64,000 bases of DNA from Halorientalis pallida (GCF_004118325.1 NZ_RDFA01000001.1:9994-73993); one strand, 5' to 3'; numbered from the stretch's first letter, positions 1 to 8,916 are shown. Numbers and translations: made by a program. Notes: a model not told the origin generated them from the sequence alone.

Positions 1-2
1 GT

Positions 3-122
3 CGGAAAGGAATATGCGTGGATGCAGTCCCAAGGGGAGTGCACCTGCACTCGTATCGGCGGCATCGCCGCCGAAGGGTGCGGGCATCGCCCGCAGTTGA
101 GTGCGTGGGACCGGATTTGAAC
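3..122. repeat. 120-bp direct repeat, left copy
   Basis: This copy matches 268-387 base for base as far as read, at an offset of 265 nt. It carries the sequence downstream of the tRNA-Leu 3' end plus the first 21 nt of that tRNA end on the minus strand. Duplication of a tRNA 3' end together with its flank is the usual trace of site-specific integration. There is no convincing gene in 1-366. Confidence 0.9.
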
Positions 123-219
123 TTCCGTCACTTCGCTTCGCTCGTGACGACGTTCGCGGTCGGCGAGCCGACCGCTCACCGGCGGACCCCTACGAGACAG
201 CGCCCTCGACGCTGTGCCG
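102..219 (-). pseudogene. Partial tRNA-Leu copy interrupted by a 56-nt insert
   Basis: Bases 102-122 and 179-219 reproduce the 3' half of the intact tRNA-Leu at 367-451 (acceptor, T arm, variable arm, anticodon arm) with a few substitutions. The D arm and 5' acceptor strand are missing, and identity stops at 219. The T arm is split by a 56-nt insert (123-178) made of two hairpins: stem CGTCAC/GTGACG at 126-149, and stem GCGGTCGG/CCGACCGC with a CGAG loop at 156-175. On the minus strand a reading frame entering near 266 runs through the tRNA-like bases to a stop near 191. Coding sequence that ends inside an att-like tRNA segment is typical of haloarchaeal integrated elements. It could be called an intron-bearing tRNA, but the absent 5' half rules out a functional gene. 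Confidence 0.75.
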
Positions 220-267
220 GCGGCGAGCTAGATCGTAGAGCCGTTCCTGTTGCTCGCGGGTTTGCAC

Positions 268-366
268 CGGAAAGGAATATGCGTGGATGCAGTCCCAAGG
301 GGAGTGCACCTGCACTCGTATCGGCGGCATCGCCGCCGAAGGGTGCGGGCATCGCCCGCAGTTGAG

Positions 367-387
<21 letters not shown>
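268..387. repeat. 120-bp direct repeat, right copy
   Basis: Partner of the repeat at 3-122. This copy ends inside the intact tRNA-Leu gene, so the tRNA 3' end is the duplicated target. Only about 145 nt separate the two copies, so any element that stood here has been lost almost completely. Confidence 0.9.
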
Positions 388-451
<64 letters not shown>

Positions 452-489
452 ACTGTGTGTCTGTCTGCACTCCATCGGTATCCGTGGCC

Positions 490-498
490 GGATAAAAG
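490..498 (-). promoter_or_regulatory. TATA-like element of tRNA-Leu
   Basis: On the minus strand the sequence reads CTTTTATCC, 39-47 nt before the tRNA 5' end, a normal distance for an archaeal TATA box with a short precursor leader. Nothing else is seen in 452-615 except a second TATA-like stretch (TTTCAAATA, about 584-592) serving the gene at 616. Confidence 0.55.
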
Positions 499-615
499 GG
501 CTTTCGTTTGCCGACGGCGAACGGGTCCGATCGGGTCGCGGTCCCGACACGGTGCCTGGGTGACAGTGGTGTCGGAAACGGACCTTTCAAATACGGGGCA
601 GCTATTACCGCTCGT

Positions 616-1116
616 ATGGCGAAATACTCGACCGGCGGCGCGGGCGGAAACGCCGGCGGGAGCTGCGAACTCTGCGGCGCGGAGGACGAGGACCTCCGCA
701 CGGCGAACGTCGCCGGGGCCCAACTCGAGGTCTGCGCGGACTGCGCACAGCACGGGGACGACACGAGCGAGAGTTCCGACGACGGCAGCAGAAGCGACAG
801 CGACCGCAAGCGCCGCGCGGCCCAGAACGCCGCCCGCATGGACGACGCGCGCAAGGGCGACCCGACTCACTGGGAAGAGGAAGGCACAGATTACGAGGAC
901 GACCAGTTACCCTACCTGGTCACCGACTACGGCAAACGACTCACCGCCGCACGCCAGGACGCCGGCCTCCAGCTCGAAGAACTCGCCGACGAAGTCGGCA
1001 TCGACCAGGCCGACCTGCTGGCCGTCGAACAGGGCCGTGCCACCCAGGCCGGCGTCGGCGGCTCCGTCATCTCCAAACTCGAGGACCGACTCGACGTGGA
1101 ACTCGCCGAATCCTGA
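616..1116 (+). CDS. Multiprotein bridging factor 1 homologue (aMBF1)
   Basis: 166 residues. An N-terminal zinc ribbon uses C17-x2-C20 and C40-x2-C43. A linker rich in Asp, Ser and Lys follows, then a C-terminal helix-turn-helix of the Xre/Cro type from about residue 105 that includes RLTAARQDAGLQLEELADEV. This order of zinc ribbon then HTH is that of archaeal MBF1, which associates with ribosomes and the basal transcription machinery. The frame is open further upstream, but the ATG at 616 follows a TATA-like element by about 25-30 nt and begins the recognisable protein, so a leaderless start there is preferred. Confidence 0.9.
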   Translation: MAKYSTGGAGGNAGGSCELCGAEDEDLRTANVAGAQLEVCADCAQHGDDTSESSDDGSRSDSDRKRRAAQNAARMDDARKGDPTHWEEEGTDYEDDQLPYLVTDYGKRLTAARQDAGLQLEELADEVGIDQADLLAVEQGRATQAGVGGSVISKLEDRLDVELAES

Positions 1117-1176
1117 CCGACCTGACCCGGTCCGGCGGCCCCGTCCGTTTTTGTGCTGCGCCCACCTGATGGCGGC

Positions 1177-2301
1177 ATGCACCTCTCGCCCGAACAGGAA
1201 GCCATCCGCGACACGGTCCGGGAGTTCGCCGAGGCCGAAATACAGCCGGTCGCCCGCGAGGCCGACGAGACCGGCGAGTTCCCCGAAGGCGTCTGGGACG
1301 GACTGGCCGACCTCGACCTGACCGGACTCACGGTGCCCGAGGAGTACGGCGGCTTCGACGCCGACCGCGTGACGTACGCCGTCGTCAACGAGGCCGTCGC
1401 CTACGGCGCGCTCGCGGTGGCGACTGCCCTCTCGGTCCACTGTCTCGCGACCTCCTGCATCCGCGAGTTCGGCGACGAATCGCTCCACGAGGCGTGGCTC
1501 CCGGAGATGGTCGACGGGCGACCCGTCGGCGCGTTCGCGCTCTCGGAACCCCAGGCGGGTTCGAACCCCGCCGAGATGACGACGGAAGCGCGCCGCGACG
1601 GCGACGAGTACGTCGTCGACGGCACCAAACAGTGGATCACCAACGGCGAGCGGTCGGGCGTCGTCGTCCTGTTCGCCAAGACCGACCGCGACGACCCCGG
1701 AAGCGTCACGCAGTTTCTCGTCCCGAAAGACACCGACGGACTCTCCGTCGGGAGGCGGGAGGACAAACTGGGACTGCGAGCGAGCGACACGACGACGCTC
1801 GAATTCGACGGCGCGCGGATTCCCGCGGAGTACCGGCTGACCGAGGAAGGCCGCGGGCTCTCGGCGGCGCTGTCCATTCTGACCGGCGGGCGCATCGGCA
1901 TCGCCGCCCAGTCGGTCGGCCTCGGACAGGCCGCGCTCGACGCCGCGATCGAGTACGCAAACGAGCGCGAGCAGTTCGGCCAGCCGATCTCCGAGTTCCA
2001 GGCCATCCAGCACAAACTCGCAGAGATGCACACGACAGTGCAGGCCGGTCGGCTGTTGACGCTCGACGCCGCCAGCCGTGCGGACGCGGGTGAGAGCGTG
2101 CGCGGCGCGGCGAGCATGGCGAAGTACTTCGCCAGCGAAGGGGCAGTAGACGTGACCAACGAGGCCGTCCAGATCCACGGCGGGTACGGGTATACCAAAG
2201 ATTTCGACGTGGAGCGGTTCTACCGGGACGCCAAAGTGACGACCATCTACGAGGGGACGACCGAAATCCAGAAGCGCGTCATCGCCGAGGAGCTGTCCTA
2301 G
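1177..2301 (+). CDS. Acyl-CoA dehydrogenase
   Basis: 374 residues, normal for the family. It oxidises acyl-CoA thioesters to the trans-2-enoyl forms using FAD, in fatty-acid or branched-chain amino-acid breakdown. The FAD/substrate motif FALSEPQAGSN lies near residues 120-130, the substrate-loop segment EQFGQPISEFQAIQHKLAEM follows, and the catalytic-base segment IYEGTTEIQ places the Glu at about residue 359, as in medium- and short-chain enzymes. The GTG at 1153 is in frame, but the ATG at 1177 begins the conserved MHLSPEQ start. Its stop overlaps that of the convergent membrane gene. Chain-length preference cannot be read from sequence. Confidence 0.93.
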   Translation: MHLSPEQEAIRDTVREFAEAEIQPVAREADETGEFPEGVWDGLADLDLTGLTVPEEYGGFDADRVTYAVVNEAVAYGALAVATALSVHCLATSCIREFGDESLHEAWLPEMVDGRPVGAFALSEPQAGSNPAEMTTEARRDGDEYVVDGTKQWITNGERSGVVVLFAKTDRDDPGSVTQFLVPKDTDGLSVGRREDKLGLRASDTTTLEFDGARIPAEYRLTEEGRGLSAALSILTGGRIGIAAQSVGLGQAALDAAIEYANEREQFGQPISEFQAIQHKLAEMHTTVQAGRLLTLDAASRADAGESVRGAASMAKYFASEGAVDVTNEAVQIHGGYGYTKDFDVERFYRDAKVTTIYEGTTEIQKRVIAEELS

Positions 2302-2570
2302 TCGCGTTGTCGATTACGGGCTTCGACGTACCCGAGCAGACCGAAGACGTTGACGACGGGCATCGCCGAGACGTGCGACCAGATTTCACCGACCTCTTCC
2401 CGGCCGCGCAGGTCGAGAAACACCCACAGTGGGATCAGCAGTTCGACGGCCAGGAATCCGAGCGCCCCCAGCCTGAGCGTCCGGCTGTACGGCGAGGCCG
2501 GCGTGTCGATGCCGACCAACGTGGCCGCGACGAGTCCGAACAGCGCCCAGAGGAGGGCAACCTCACACAC
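2298..2570 (-). CDS. Small multi-pass membrane protein, unknown function
   Basis: 90 residues from a GTG. Three hydrophobic segments are visible: LLWALFGLVAATLVGI, LGALGFLAVELLIPLWVFL and VVNVFGLLGYV, with an acidic loop between the second and third. The frame stays open upstream to about 2684 without any ATG, and the unlisted codons look protein-like (SDATVLRIRF). The true start could therefore be an unusual codon further upstream, and the GTG is a weak choice. It converges on the acyl-CoA dehydrogenase with overlapping stops. No family is recognised. Confidence 0.6.
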   Translation of the reverse strand: MCEVALLWALFGLVAATLVGIDTPASPYSRTLRLGALGFLAVELLIPLWVFLDLRGREEVGEIWSHVSAMPVVNVFGLLGYVEARNRQRD

Positions 2571-2713
2571 GAACCGGATCCGGAGGACGGTCGCGTCGGA
2601 CTCGTTCGTGCCGGTCGACTCTTCGGTTCGTGTGAACGGACCAAAACGTCCGGGGTCGACGGGCCGACTGGTCCACCGAAGGGGCTATTTTCGGGCCGGT
2701 CCTACCGCAGACC

Positions 2714-3247
2714 GTGATTCAGGAGTACGACGCGCTGGTCTACGACCTCGACGGGACGCTGGTCCACCTCGACGTGGACTGGGAAGAAGTGCATCACGAG
2801 GTCGCCGCGGTCCTGCGCACCCGCGGTGTCGACGTGGACGGCGCGGACCTCTGGACGCTGCTCGAACTGTCCGAGGCGGCGGGGTATCGCCGGCTCGTCG
2901 ACGAGACCATCGCGGAGTTCGAGCGCGAAGGGGCGCGCACGTCGCGTCGACTTCCGCCGGCGCGGACGGTCCCCGCCGACCGGCCGATCGGCGTCTGCTC
3001 GCTGAATTCGGAGTCGGCCTGCCGGATCGCGCTGGAGACCTACGGACTCGATGGGTGCGTCGACGTGATCGTCGGTCGTGACTCCGTGGCGACCGAGAAG
3101 CCCCACCCGGAACCGCTGCTGGCGACCGTCGAAGGGCTGGGGGTCGCGCCGGAGTCGACGCTGTTCGTCGGCGACTCCGAGCGCGACGAAGAGACGGCGC
3201 GTCGAGCGGGCACGGACTACGTGTACGTCCGCGAGTTCGAGATCTAG
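2714..3247 (+). CDS. HAD-superfamily phosphatase (phosphoglycolate phosphatase-like)
   Basis: 177 residues from a GTG. Motif I is YDLDGTLVHLD with the nucleophile and acid Asp at 11 and 13. Motif II is the Ser of GVCSLNSES, motif III the Lys of TEKPHPEP, and motif IV VGDSERDEETA. The cap between motifs I and II is short (about 80 residues), so the protein is smaller than usual phosphoglycolate phosphatases. It should hydrolyse a small phosphate ester in the cytoplasm; the substrate is unknown. Its stop overlaps that of the convergent gene at 3244. Confidence 0.85.
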   Translation: MIQEYDALVYDLDGTLVHLDVDWEEVHHEVAAVLRTRGVDVDGADLWTLLELSEAAGYRRLVDETIAEFEREGARTSRRLPPARTVPADRPIGVCSLNSESACRIALETYGLDGCVDVIVGRDSVATEKPHPEPLLATVEGLGVAPESTLFVGDSERDEETARRAGTDYVYVREFEI

Positions 3248-3489
3248 GTCTGCTGGCGGCGGGCGTAGAGATAGACCGCGACGGCGGTACAGAACCAGAC
3301 GATAGCGCCGACCCGGACGGCGAAGTTCGCGCGGGCGGCCCAGGTCTGGAGTTCGACGACGATCGCGAGCAGGGCCACCAGCGGCGCGCCGACGACGATG
3401 GTCGTGACGAAGGTGACCTGCATCACCCAGCCGTAGTCGACACCGTCGGGATCGGTCGTCTCGGCCGGTTCGCGGTCGATCGGTGCCAC
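3244..3489 (-). CDS. Small two-TM haloarchaeal membrane protein
   Basis: 81 residues from a GTG. A polar acidic N-terminus (to about residue 20) is followed by two membrane spans, VTFVTTIVVGAPLVALLAIVV and AVRVGAIVWFCTAVAVYLYA, and a basic tail RRQQT. The layout resembles small DUF5822-type haloarchaeal proteins, but that name is from memory and uncertain. It is transcribed divergently from panB across an 87-nt gap and overlaps the HAD gene stop by 4 nt. Confidence 0.75.
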   Translation of the reverse strand: MAPIDREPAETTDPDGVDYGWVMQVTFVTTIVVGAPLVALLAIVVELQTWAARANFAVRVGAIVWFCTAVAVYLYARRQQT

Positions 3490-3576
3490 ACCACCGGCTG
3501 GGGACGGTCGGAATATGCGTCTGTCGGTCCCGTCTTTTCAGACACGTTTACCACCCCGGGCGACCGACTCGGAGGT

Positions 3577-4383
3577 ATGCGAGCGAAGGACATCCGGGAG
3601 AAAGCGGGCGAGGAGCCGCTCACGATGCTGACAGCCTACGACGCCCCGACGGCCGAACTGGTCGACGCGGCCGGCGTCGACATTATTCTGGTGGGCGATT
3701 CCATCGGGAACCTCCGGCTGGGCTACGAGTCGACGCTCCCGGTCACGGTCGAGGAGATCGAGAGCGCCACCGCCGCCGTCGCGCGCGCCACCGAGGACGC
3801 CATGTTGATCGCCGATATGCCGTTTCTATCCTTCGGCGCCGACGAAGACGAGGCCGTCGAGAACTGCGGCCGGATGCTCAAGGAAGCCGACGCCGACGGG
3901 GTGAAACTCGAGTCCGGCCCCCACACCGTCGAGTTGACTCGCCGGCTCGCACAGATCGGCGTGCCCGTGCAGGCGCACCTCGGGCTGACTCCCCAGCGCG
4001 AGAACGAAACCGGCCTCTTCCGGCAGGCGACCGACGAGGATGCCGCCAGGCGGATTATCGACCTGGCCGAGCGCCACGAGGACGCGGGCGCGTTCTCGCT
4101 CGTCCTCGAACACGTCCCGGCCAACGTCGGCGCGGCCGTCACCGAGGCCATCGACATCCCCACCATCGGCATCGGTGCCGGCCCGGAGTGTGACGGCCAG
4201 GTCCTCACCGTCGACGAGGTGATCGGGCTGAGCGAGGACGTGGCCCCCTTCTCGAAGGCTTTCGGCGACGTGCGCTCCGAGATGCGCGAGGCCATCGACG
4301 GCTACACGTCGGCCGTCGAGAACGGCGAATTCCCGGCCGAGGAACACAGCCACTACGAGGACGAGGTCGACGACGTGTACTGA
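3577..4383 (+). CDS. panB: 3-methyl-2-oxobutanoate hydroxymethyltransferase
   Basis: 268 residues, close to bacterial PanB. It transfers a hydroxymethyl group from methylenetetrahydrofolate to 2-oxoisovalerate to make ketopantoate, the first step towards coenzyme A. The family signatures are intact: LTAYDAPTAELVDAAGVD at the N-terminus, the metal ligand segments VGDSIGN and ADMPFLSF, VKLESG, and HLGLTPQ in the C-terminal half. A TATA-like CGTTTA lies about 27 nt upstream. GGAGGT directly abuts the ATG, too close to act as a ribosome site, so leaderless translation is likely. No other CoA-pathway gene is adjacent. Confidence 0.96.
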   Translation: MRAKDIREKAGEEPLTMLTAYDAPTAELVDAAGVDIILVGDSIGNLRLGYESTLPVTVEEIESATAAVARATEDAMLIADMPFLSFGADEDEAVENCGRMLKEADADGVKLESGPHTVELTRRLAQIGVPVQAHLGLTPQRENETGLFRQATDEDAARRIIDLAERHEDAGAFSLVLEHVPANVGAAVTEAIDIPTIGIGAGPECDGQVLTVDEVIGLSEDVAPFSKAFGDVRSEMREAIDGYTSAVENGEFPAEEHSHYEDEVDDVY

Positions 4384-4428
4384 GACCGACCACGGGCCAG
4401 TATCGGGATTCACCTAGTGGTCGGTCTC
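4382..4428. terminator. 12-bp perfect hairpin after panB
   Basis: GAGACCGACCAC at 4382-4393 pairs perfectly with GTGGTCGGTCTC at 4417-4428 around a 23-nt loop, starting inside the panB stop codon. It sits between two convergent genes. There is no U-tract, so it may stabilise or process transcript ends rather than terminate them. Nothing else is seen in 4429-4500. Confidence 0.5.
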
Positions 4429-4500
4429 CGGGCTCGTACTGGACCGAGCCAAACGGCATTCGATGCGGATTCGGAGCCGGCCGGCCGTCGCCCGTCTCTC

Positions 4501-5172
4501 TCATTCGATCCAGCCTGTCACGTGGGGAGAACTGGCGATGAGGCCGTCGACGCCACGCCGTTCGAGCGCCCAGGCCCCGGGTCTGGAGTCGACGGTCCAC
4601 GCGTTGACCCCCAGTCCAGCGTCGTGAGCGTCGTCGACGACACCGGTCAACAGACACAGCCACGCGTTCGGATGTACGTACCCACAGTCGAGATTCTTTG
4701 CGACCGCGAGGTCGTCGTTCGGTGTCACTCCGAGCACGTATGCCAGTTCCACGTCCGCACGCGTCTCGGGGTGGACACCACGAAGTGCCTCGGGATCGAA
4801 CGACGAAATAATGACTTCGTGCGGCGTCGATTCGGCCATCGAGAGGGCCTGTTCGGTTATTTCTGGGTCCTTCAGTTCGAGATTGACGCCCACGTCGGCG
4901 GGGATGGAGTCGAGGACAGCACCGAGGGTCTGGATACCTTCGCCGTTGTGGGCGTCGAGCGCGGCGAGTTCGGACGCAGTCAACTCATCTACCTGATCGA
5001 TGCCGTCGAGGTCGATGTCCACGAGAGCGTCGTGTGCGACGACGAGTTCACCCGACGCACACCGGCGAATATCGAGTTCGATCATGTCTGCACGTGGAAT
5101 CGCACCTTCGATGGCCGCGACCGTGTTCGCGGAGTATTGCTCGTCGAAACCGCGGTGGGCAACGAGCCGCAT
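4501..5172 (-). CDS. Glycerophosphodiester phosphodiesterase (GDPD)
   Basis: 223 residues. It hydrolyses glycerophosphodiesters to glycerol phosphate and an alcohol. The catalytic TIM-barrel motifs are LVAHRGF followed by SANT (the usual P-E-N-T is altered), the metal pair in IELDIRR, and LVVAHD. Downstream NLELKD and the strand ending VNAWTVDS complete the barrel. A GTG 66 nt upstream is in frame, but the ATG at 5172 begins directly at the first barrel strand as in the family. It converges on panB. Confidence 0.9.
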   Translation of the reverse strand: MRLVAHRGFDEQYSANTVAAIEGAIPRADMIELDIRRCASGELVVAHDALVDIDLDGIDQVDELTASELAALDAHNGEGIQTLGAVLDSIPADVGVNLELKDPEITEQALSMAESTPHEVIISSFDPEALRGVHPETRADVELAYVLGVTPNDDLAVAKNLDCGYVHPNAWLCLLTGVVDDAHDAGLGVNAWTVDSRPGAWALERRGVDGLIASSPHVTGWIE

Positions 5173-5301
5173 CAGTACACCGTCCGCCAGCGAGCGGCAA
5201 ATTTGTTCCGGCCAAGTCGTCGAGCCATCGGTCGGCACTAGCCTCGTTTACTGAACGCATCCACCGTGTCAATCGGGCGAACTCGCGACTGTTCGCCCGC
5301 T

Positions 5302-6072
5302 TCAACGGACCCGATCCGCCAGGAACGCGTCCAGGCCCTCGTTGAACGCTTCGAAATTCTCCAGCATCGCCATGTGACTCGTCCCGGGGACCTCGGCGTA
5401 CTCGGCATCAGGGAGGTTCTCGACGAGGTACTCCGAGAACGTCGGCGGCGTCAGCGAGTCGTTGTCGCCGACGATACAGAGCGCCGGCACGGTGATCTCG
5501 TCCAGTCGGTCGCGCACGTCGAAGGTGTCACAGGTCGAGAGATCGCGTCGCAGCATTTCGATGCCGACCTCCCGCATGAGGTCGTCCGTCGGGCCCGCAG
5601 CCGGGTGGTCGGTGTCCTCGAAGAGGACGTTCGCCGACCGCATGAACTGGAGGATCGGTTCCACGTCGTCGCCCAGCAGCGCGCCAACGTCCTCGCCGAT
5701 GCCGAGTTTCGCGCCCGTGCCCGCGAGGACGACGGCCTCCGGGTCGTAGGCGCCGTCGAGGATCAGCGTCTGGACGACGGCCCCCCCCAGCGAGTGCCCG
5801 GCGATCACGTCCGCGTCCACCTCGCGGGCCACGGCCGCCACGTCATCGACGTAGGCCGCCATCGTCTCCGGGCCGGCCGCGGTATCCACGTCCTCGGACT
5901 CGCCGTGGCCGCTGAGGTCCACGGTGACGGCGCTGTAGCCGTCTCTGCCGGTCTGTTCGCGCCACACGTCGTGGCGCTGTCCACTGCCGTGGACGAACAG
6001 GACGACCGGGTCGTCCGTCGACTCGTCGCTCCAGTAGGCCGTCTCGCGACCGTCGTGTGTCACCGTCGCCAT
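5302..6072 (-). CDS. Alpha/beta-fold hydrolase
   Basis: 256 residues. The oxyanion segment is VLFVHGSGQ, the nucleophile elbow GHSLGG, the acid probably the Asp of GDNDSLTPP, and the base the His of GTSHMAM near the C-terminus. The triad is therefore complete. A cap region rich in Met and Asp lies between the elbow and the acid. The substrate is unknown; haloperoxidase-like or esterase activity is possible. The frame runs further upstream, but the ATG at 6072 is followed at once by the first strand of the fold. Confidence 0.88.
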   Translation of the reverse strand: MATVTHDGRETAYWSDESTDDPVVLFVHGSGQRHDVWREQTGRDGYSAVTVDLSGHGESEDVDTAAGPETMAAYVDDVAAVAREVDADVIAGHSLGGAVVQTLILDGAYDPEAVVLAGTGAKLGIGEDVGALLGDDVEPILQFMRSANVLFEDTDHPAAGPTDDLMREVGIEMLRRDLSTCDTFDVRDRLDEITVPALCIVGDNDSLTPPTFSEYLVENLPDAEYAEVPGTSHMAMLENFEAFNEGLDAFLADRVR

Positions 6073-6196
6073 AGGAGCCCCTTGTCCCGACAGGGGTTTA
6101 AATCCCGGCGCGGACCCGTGAACGGCCCGACAGCCTGAACCGCAACACAGCCGCTCAGCAGCCGACCCGACGCCGTTTGCCGGTTTGGCGGCAAAA

Positions 6197-6231
6197 CATT
6201 TATATACTAAAGCGACTAACTTAGAGTTAGT
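6197..6231 (+). promoter_or_regulatory. Promoter with palindromic operator before the cdc48 operon
   Basis: A strong TATA element (CATTTATATA, 6197-6206) is followed by a perfect palindrome ACTAACT-TAG-AGTTAGT at 6215-6231, which touches the ATG at 6232. The transcript start expected 23-27 nt after the TATA box falls at the end of the palindrome, so a bound protein would block initiation. The operator role is inference. Confidence 0.7.
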
Positions 6232-6471
6232 ATGAACGGTCAAGAGCAGTTCAGAGAGGCGGAAGGCCCCGTCGGTCGTCGCGAGTACGCCGACGGTGCG
6301 GTCGTGTTCGTCGCGGACGTCGGTGTCGGTCGGGAGGCGAGCGTGGACGTGGTCGGTGACACGGCCATCGTCGTCGCGGACGACGAGCAGTACGAGTTCG
6401 ATATCGGGGACGGCGAGAACGCGCAAGCGTTTATCAAAAACGGCGTCCTCACTGTCGAGGTGAACGCATGA
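6232..6471 (+). CDS. Hsp20-like small protein coupled to Cdc48
   Basis: 79 residues, acidic, mostly beta-strand in character. The ending [11 protein letters not shown] resembles the last strands of the small heat-shock (Hsp20/alpha-crystallin) domain, preceded by a repeated Ala-Asp-Val strand pattern. It has no IXI tail and is shorter than a full Hsp20 domain. Its TGA overlaps the cdc48 ATG (ATGA), so the two are translationally coupled, suggesting a chaperone-like partner or adaptor of the ATPase. It is expressed from the palindrome-bearing promoter just upstream. The family assignment is tentative. Confidence 0.8.
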   Translation: MNGQEQFREAEGPVGRREYADGAVVFVADVGVGREASVDVVGDTAIVVADDEQYEFDIGDGENAQAFIKNGVLTVEVNA

Positions 6472-8744
6472 GACTCACCGTCAAGCCCCTGAAACAGAAG
6501 GACGCGGGTCGCGGACTCGCGGCCATCGACCGCGCGGCCATGTCCGAGATGGGCGTCGAGAACGGCGACTACATCGTCATCGAGGGCAAGAACAGCGGCC
6601 GCGCGGTCGCCCGCGTCTGGCCCGGCTACCCCGAGGACGAGGGCAAGGGCGTCGTGCGGATCGACGGCCAGCTCCGCCAGGAAGCCAACGTCGGGATCGA
6701 CGACTCCGTCGAGGTCGAAGACGCGGACGTCCAGCCCGCGACCTCCATCACGGTCGCGCTCCCGCAGAACCTCCGGGTCCGGGGTAACGTCGGCCCGCAC
6801 ATCCGAAACAAGCTCTCCGGTCAGGCCGTTACGACGGGGCAGACGGTGCCGTTCTCGCTCGGCCTGGGTCCGCTGTCCTCGATGTCGGGTCAGAAGATCC
6901 CGCTGAAGATCGCCGAGACCGACCCGTCCGGGACGGTCGTGGTCACCGACTCGACGGACATCCAGGTGAGCGAGAAGCCCGCCGAGCAGATCGCCGGCGA
7001 AGCCGGTGCCGGCGGTGCCGCGAGCCAGGAGACGCCCAACGTCACTTACGAGGACATCGGCGGCCTCGACGAGGAACTCGAACAGGTCCGGGAGATGATC
7101 GAACTCCCGATGCGTCACCCGGAACTGTTCCAGCAACTCGGCATCGAACCGCCGAAGGGCGTCCTCCTCCACGGGCCACCGGGCACGGGGAAGACGCTGA
7201 TGGCGAAAGCCGTCGCCAACGAGATCGACGCGTACTTCACGAACATCTCGGGCCCCGAGATCATGTCGAAGTACTACGGTGAGTCCGAGGAGCAACTCCG
7301 TGAGGTCTTCGAGGAGGCCGAGGAGAACTCCCCGGCCATCGTCTTCATCGACGAGATCGACTCCATCGCGCCCAAGCGCGGCGAGACCTCCGGCGACGTC
7401 GAGCGCCGGGTCGTCGCCCAGTTGCTCTCGCTGATGGACGGCCTCGACGAGCGCAACGACGTGGTCGTCATCGGGGCGACCAACCGGGTCGACAGCATCG
7501 ACCCGGCGCTGCGCCGTGGCGGCCGCTTCGACCGCGAGATCGAGATCGGCGTCCCGGACAAGGACGGCCGCAAGGAGATCCTGCAGGTCCACACCCGCGG
7601 GATGCCCCTGGCCGAGGGAATCGACCTCGACCAGTACGCCGAGAACACTCACGGGTTCGTCGGCGCGGACCTCGAATCGCTGACCAAGGAGTCGGCGATG
7701 AACGCGCTCCGGCGCATCCGGCCGGAACTCGATCTGGAGTCCGACCAGATCGACGCCGAAGTGCTCGACCGGTTGCAGGTCTCCGAGAGTGACTTCAAGG
7801 ACGCGCTGAAGGGGATCGAACCCTCCGCGCTCCGCGAGGTGTTCGTCGAAGTGCCCGACATCACCTGGGAGGACGTGGGCGGCCTCGGCGACACCAAGGA
7901 ACGGCTCCGCGAGACCATCCAGTGGCCGCTGGAGTACCCCGAGGTGTTCGAGACGATGGACATGCAGGCCGCCAAGGGCGTCCTCATGTACGGGCCGCCG
8001 GGCACGGGGAAGACCCTGCTCGCGAAGGCCGTCGCCAACGAGGCCCAGTCCAACTTCATCTCGGTCAAGGGTCCCGAACTGCTGAACAAGTTCGTGGGCG
8101 AGTCCGAGAAGGGCGTCCGCGAGATCTTCGAGAAGGCGCGGTCGAACGCACCGACCGTGATCTTCTTCGACGAGATCGACTCGATCGCGGGCGAACGCGG
8201 CCGCCACGCCAGCGACTCGGGCGTCGGCGAGCGCGTCGTCTCCCAGTTGCTGACCGAACTCGACGGGATCGAGGCCCTGGAGGACGTGGTCGTCATCGCG
8301 ACCTCCAACCGGCCGGACCTGATCGACTCGGCGCTGCTCCGCCCGGGGCGGCTGGACCGCCACGTCCACGTCCCCGTCCCCGACGAGGACGGCCGCCGGA
8401 AGATCCTCGATGTCCACACTCGTAACAAGCCCCTGGCCGACGACGTGGATCTGGACAAGCTGGCCCGCAAAACGGAGGGCTACGTCGGTGCCGACATCGA
8501 GGCACTGACTCGCGAGGCCTCCATGGCCGCCTCCCGGGAGTTCATCGACAGCGTCTCCCCGGAGGAGGTCGGTGAGAGCGTGGGTAACGTTCGCGTGACG
8601 ATGGCGCACTTCGAGAACGCGCTCGACGAAGTCGGCCCCAGCGTCGACGACGAGACCCGCGAGCGCTACGACGAGATCGAAGAGCGCTTCGACACGGCCG
8701 AGCCCGCCGTCGAGGAAGACACGGTCAGCCGGACCTTCCAATAG
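6468..8744 (+). CDS. cdc48: Cdc48/VAT-type AAA+ ATPase
   Basis: 758 residues in the standard order. An N-terminal substrate/cofactor domain (about 1-180, with [18 protein letters not shown] and NLRVRGNVG) is followed by ATPase D1 with Walker A GPPGTGKT near 236-243 and Walker [11 protein letters not shown], then ATPase D2 with Walker A near 509-516 and Walker [11 protein letters not shown]. Both domains keep arginine-finger segments ([12 protein letters not shown] and [13 protein letters not shown]). It forms a hexameric ring that unfolds proteins for the proteasome and other fates. The tail ends SRTFQ and lacks the hydrophobic-Tyr-X proteasome-docking end of some relatives. It is the second gene of the operon beginning at 6232. 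Confidence 0.97.
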   Translation: MRLTVKPLKQKDAGRGLAAIDRAAMSEMGVENGDYIVIEGKNSGRAVARVWPGYPEDEGKGVVRIDGQLRQEANVGIDDSVEVEDADVQPATSITVALPQNLRVRGNVGPHIRNKLSGQAVTTGQTVPFSLGLGPLSSMSGQKIPLKIAETDPSGTVVVTDSTDIQVSEKPAEQIAGEAGAGGAASQETPNVTYEDIGGLDEELEQVREMIELPMRHPELFQQLGIEPPKGVLLHGPPGTGKTLMAKAVANEIDAYFTNISGPEIMSKYYGESEEQLREVFEEAEENSPAIVFIDEIDSIAPKRGETSGDVERRVVAQLLSLMDGLDERNDVVVIGATNRVDSIDPALRRGGRFDREIEIGVPDKDGRKEILQVHTRGMPLAEGIDLDQYAENTHGFVGADLESLTKESAMNALRRIRPELDLESDQIDAEVLDRLQVSESDFKDALKGIEPSALREVFVEVPDITWEDVGGLGDTKERLRETIQWPLEYPEVFETMDMQAAKGVLMYGPPGTGKTLLAKAVANEAQSNFISVKGPELLNKFVGESEKGVREIFEKARSNAPTVIFFDEIDSIAGERGRHASDSGVGERVVSQLLTELDGIEALEDVVVIATSNRPDLIDSALLRPGRLDRHVHVPVPDEDGRRKILDVHTRNKPLADDVDLDKLARKTEGYVGADIEALTREASMAASREFIDSVSPEEVGESVGNVRVTMAHFENALDEVGPSVDDETRERYDEIEERFDTAEPAVEEDTVSRTFQ

Positions 8745-8748
8745 TACC

Positions 8749-8848
8749 TTTTTTGCGGGGTGGGTCGCTGACCCAGCCCGCGAAGGATCTACGTTAAACG
8801 AGCCGCTCGCGCGGAGCGCGAGCTGTGAACCGGCGGCTTCGCCGCCGG
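8749..8848 (+). terminator. T-run and three consecutive hairpins after cdc48
   Basis: Six T residues (8749-8754) follow the cdc48 stop by 4 nt and should terminate transcription. They are followed by three hairpins with 3-nt loops: GCGGGGTGGGTC/GACCCAGCCCGC (8755-8781, one mismatch, loop GCT), GCTCGCGC/GCGCGAGC (8805-8823, loop GGA) and CCGGCGGC/GCCGCCGG (8830-8848, loop TTC). The run of hairpins exceeds what termination needs and may be a remnant of a palindromic repeat element. Confidence 0.6.
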
Positions 8849-8916
8849 ATGCTGGTGCTCAGTGTAACGGGCGTCTGGAGCATCCTGTTTTTGTTGGTGC
8901 GCTGTCGAGTTACCGC

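Noticed and set aside
102-219. A second functional tRNA-Leu with a non-canonical intron
   Set aside because: The D arm and 5' acceptor strand are absent, so no mature tRNA could form even if the 56-nt insert were removed.
6240-8741. An 833-codon open frame antisense to cdc48
   Set aside because: It is the mirror of a high-GC gene in frame with its third codon position. Composition is Val/Leu/Arg/Gly/Asp-rich with no motif, while the plus strand encodes a textbook AAA+ protein.
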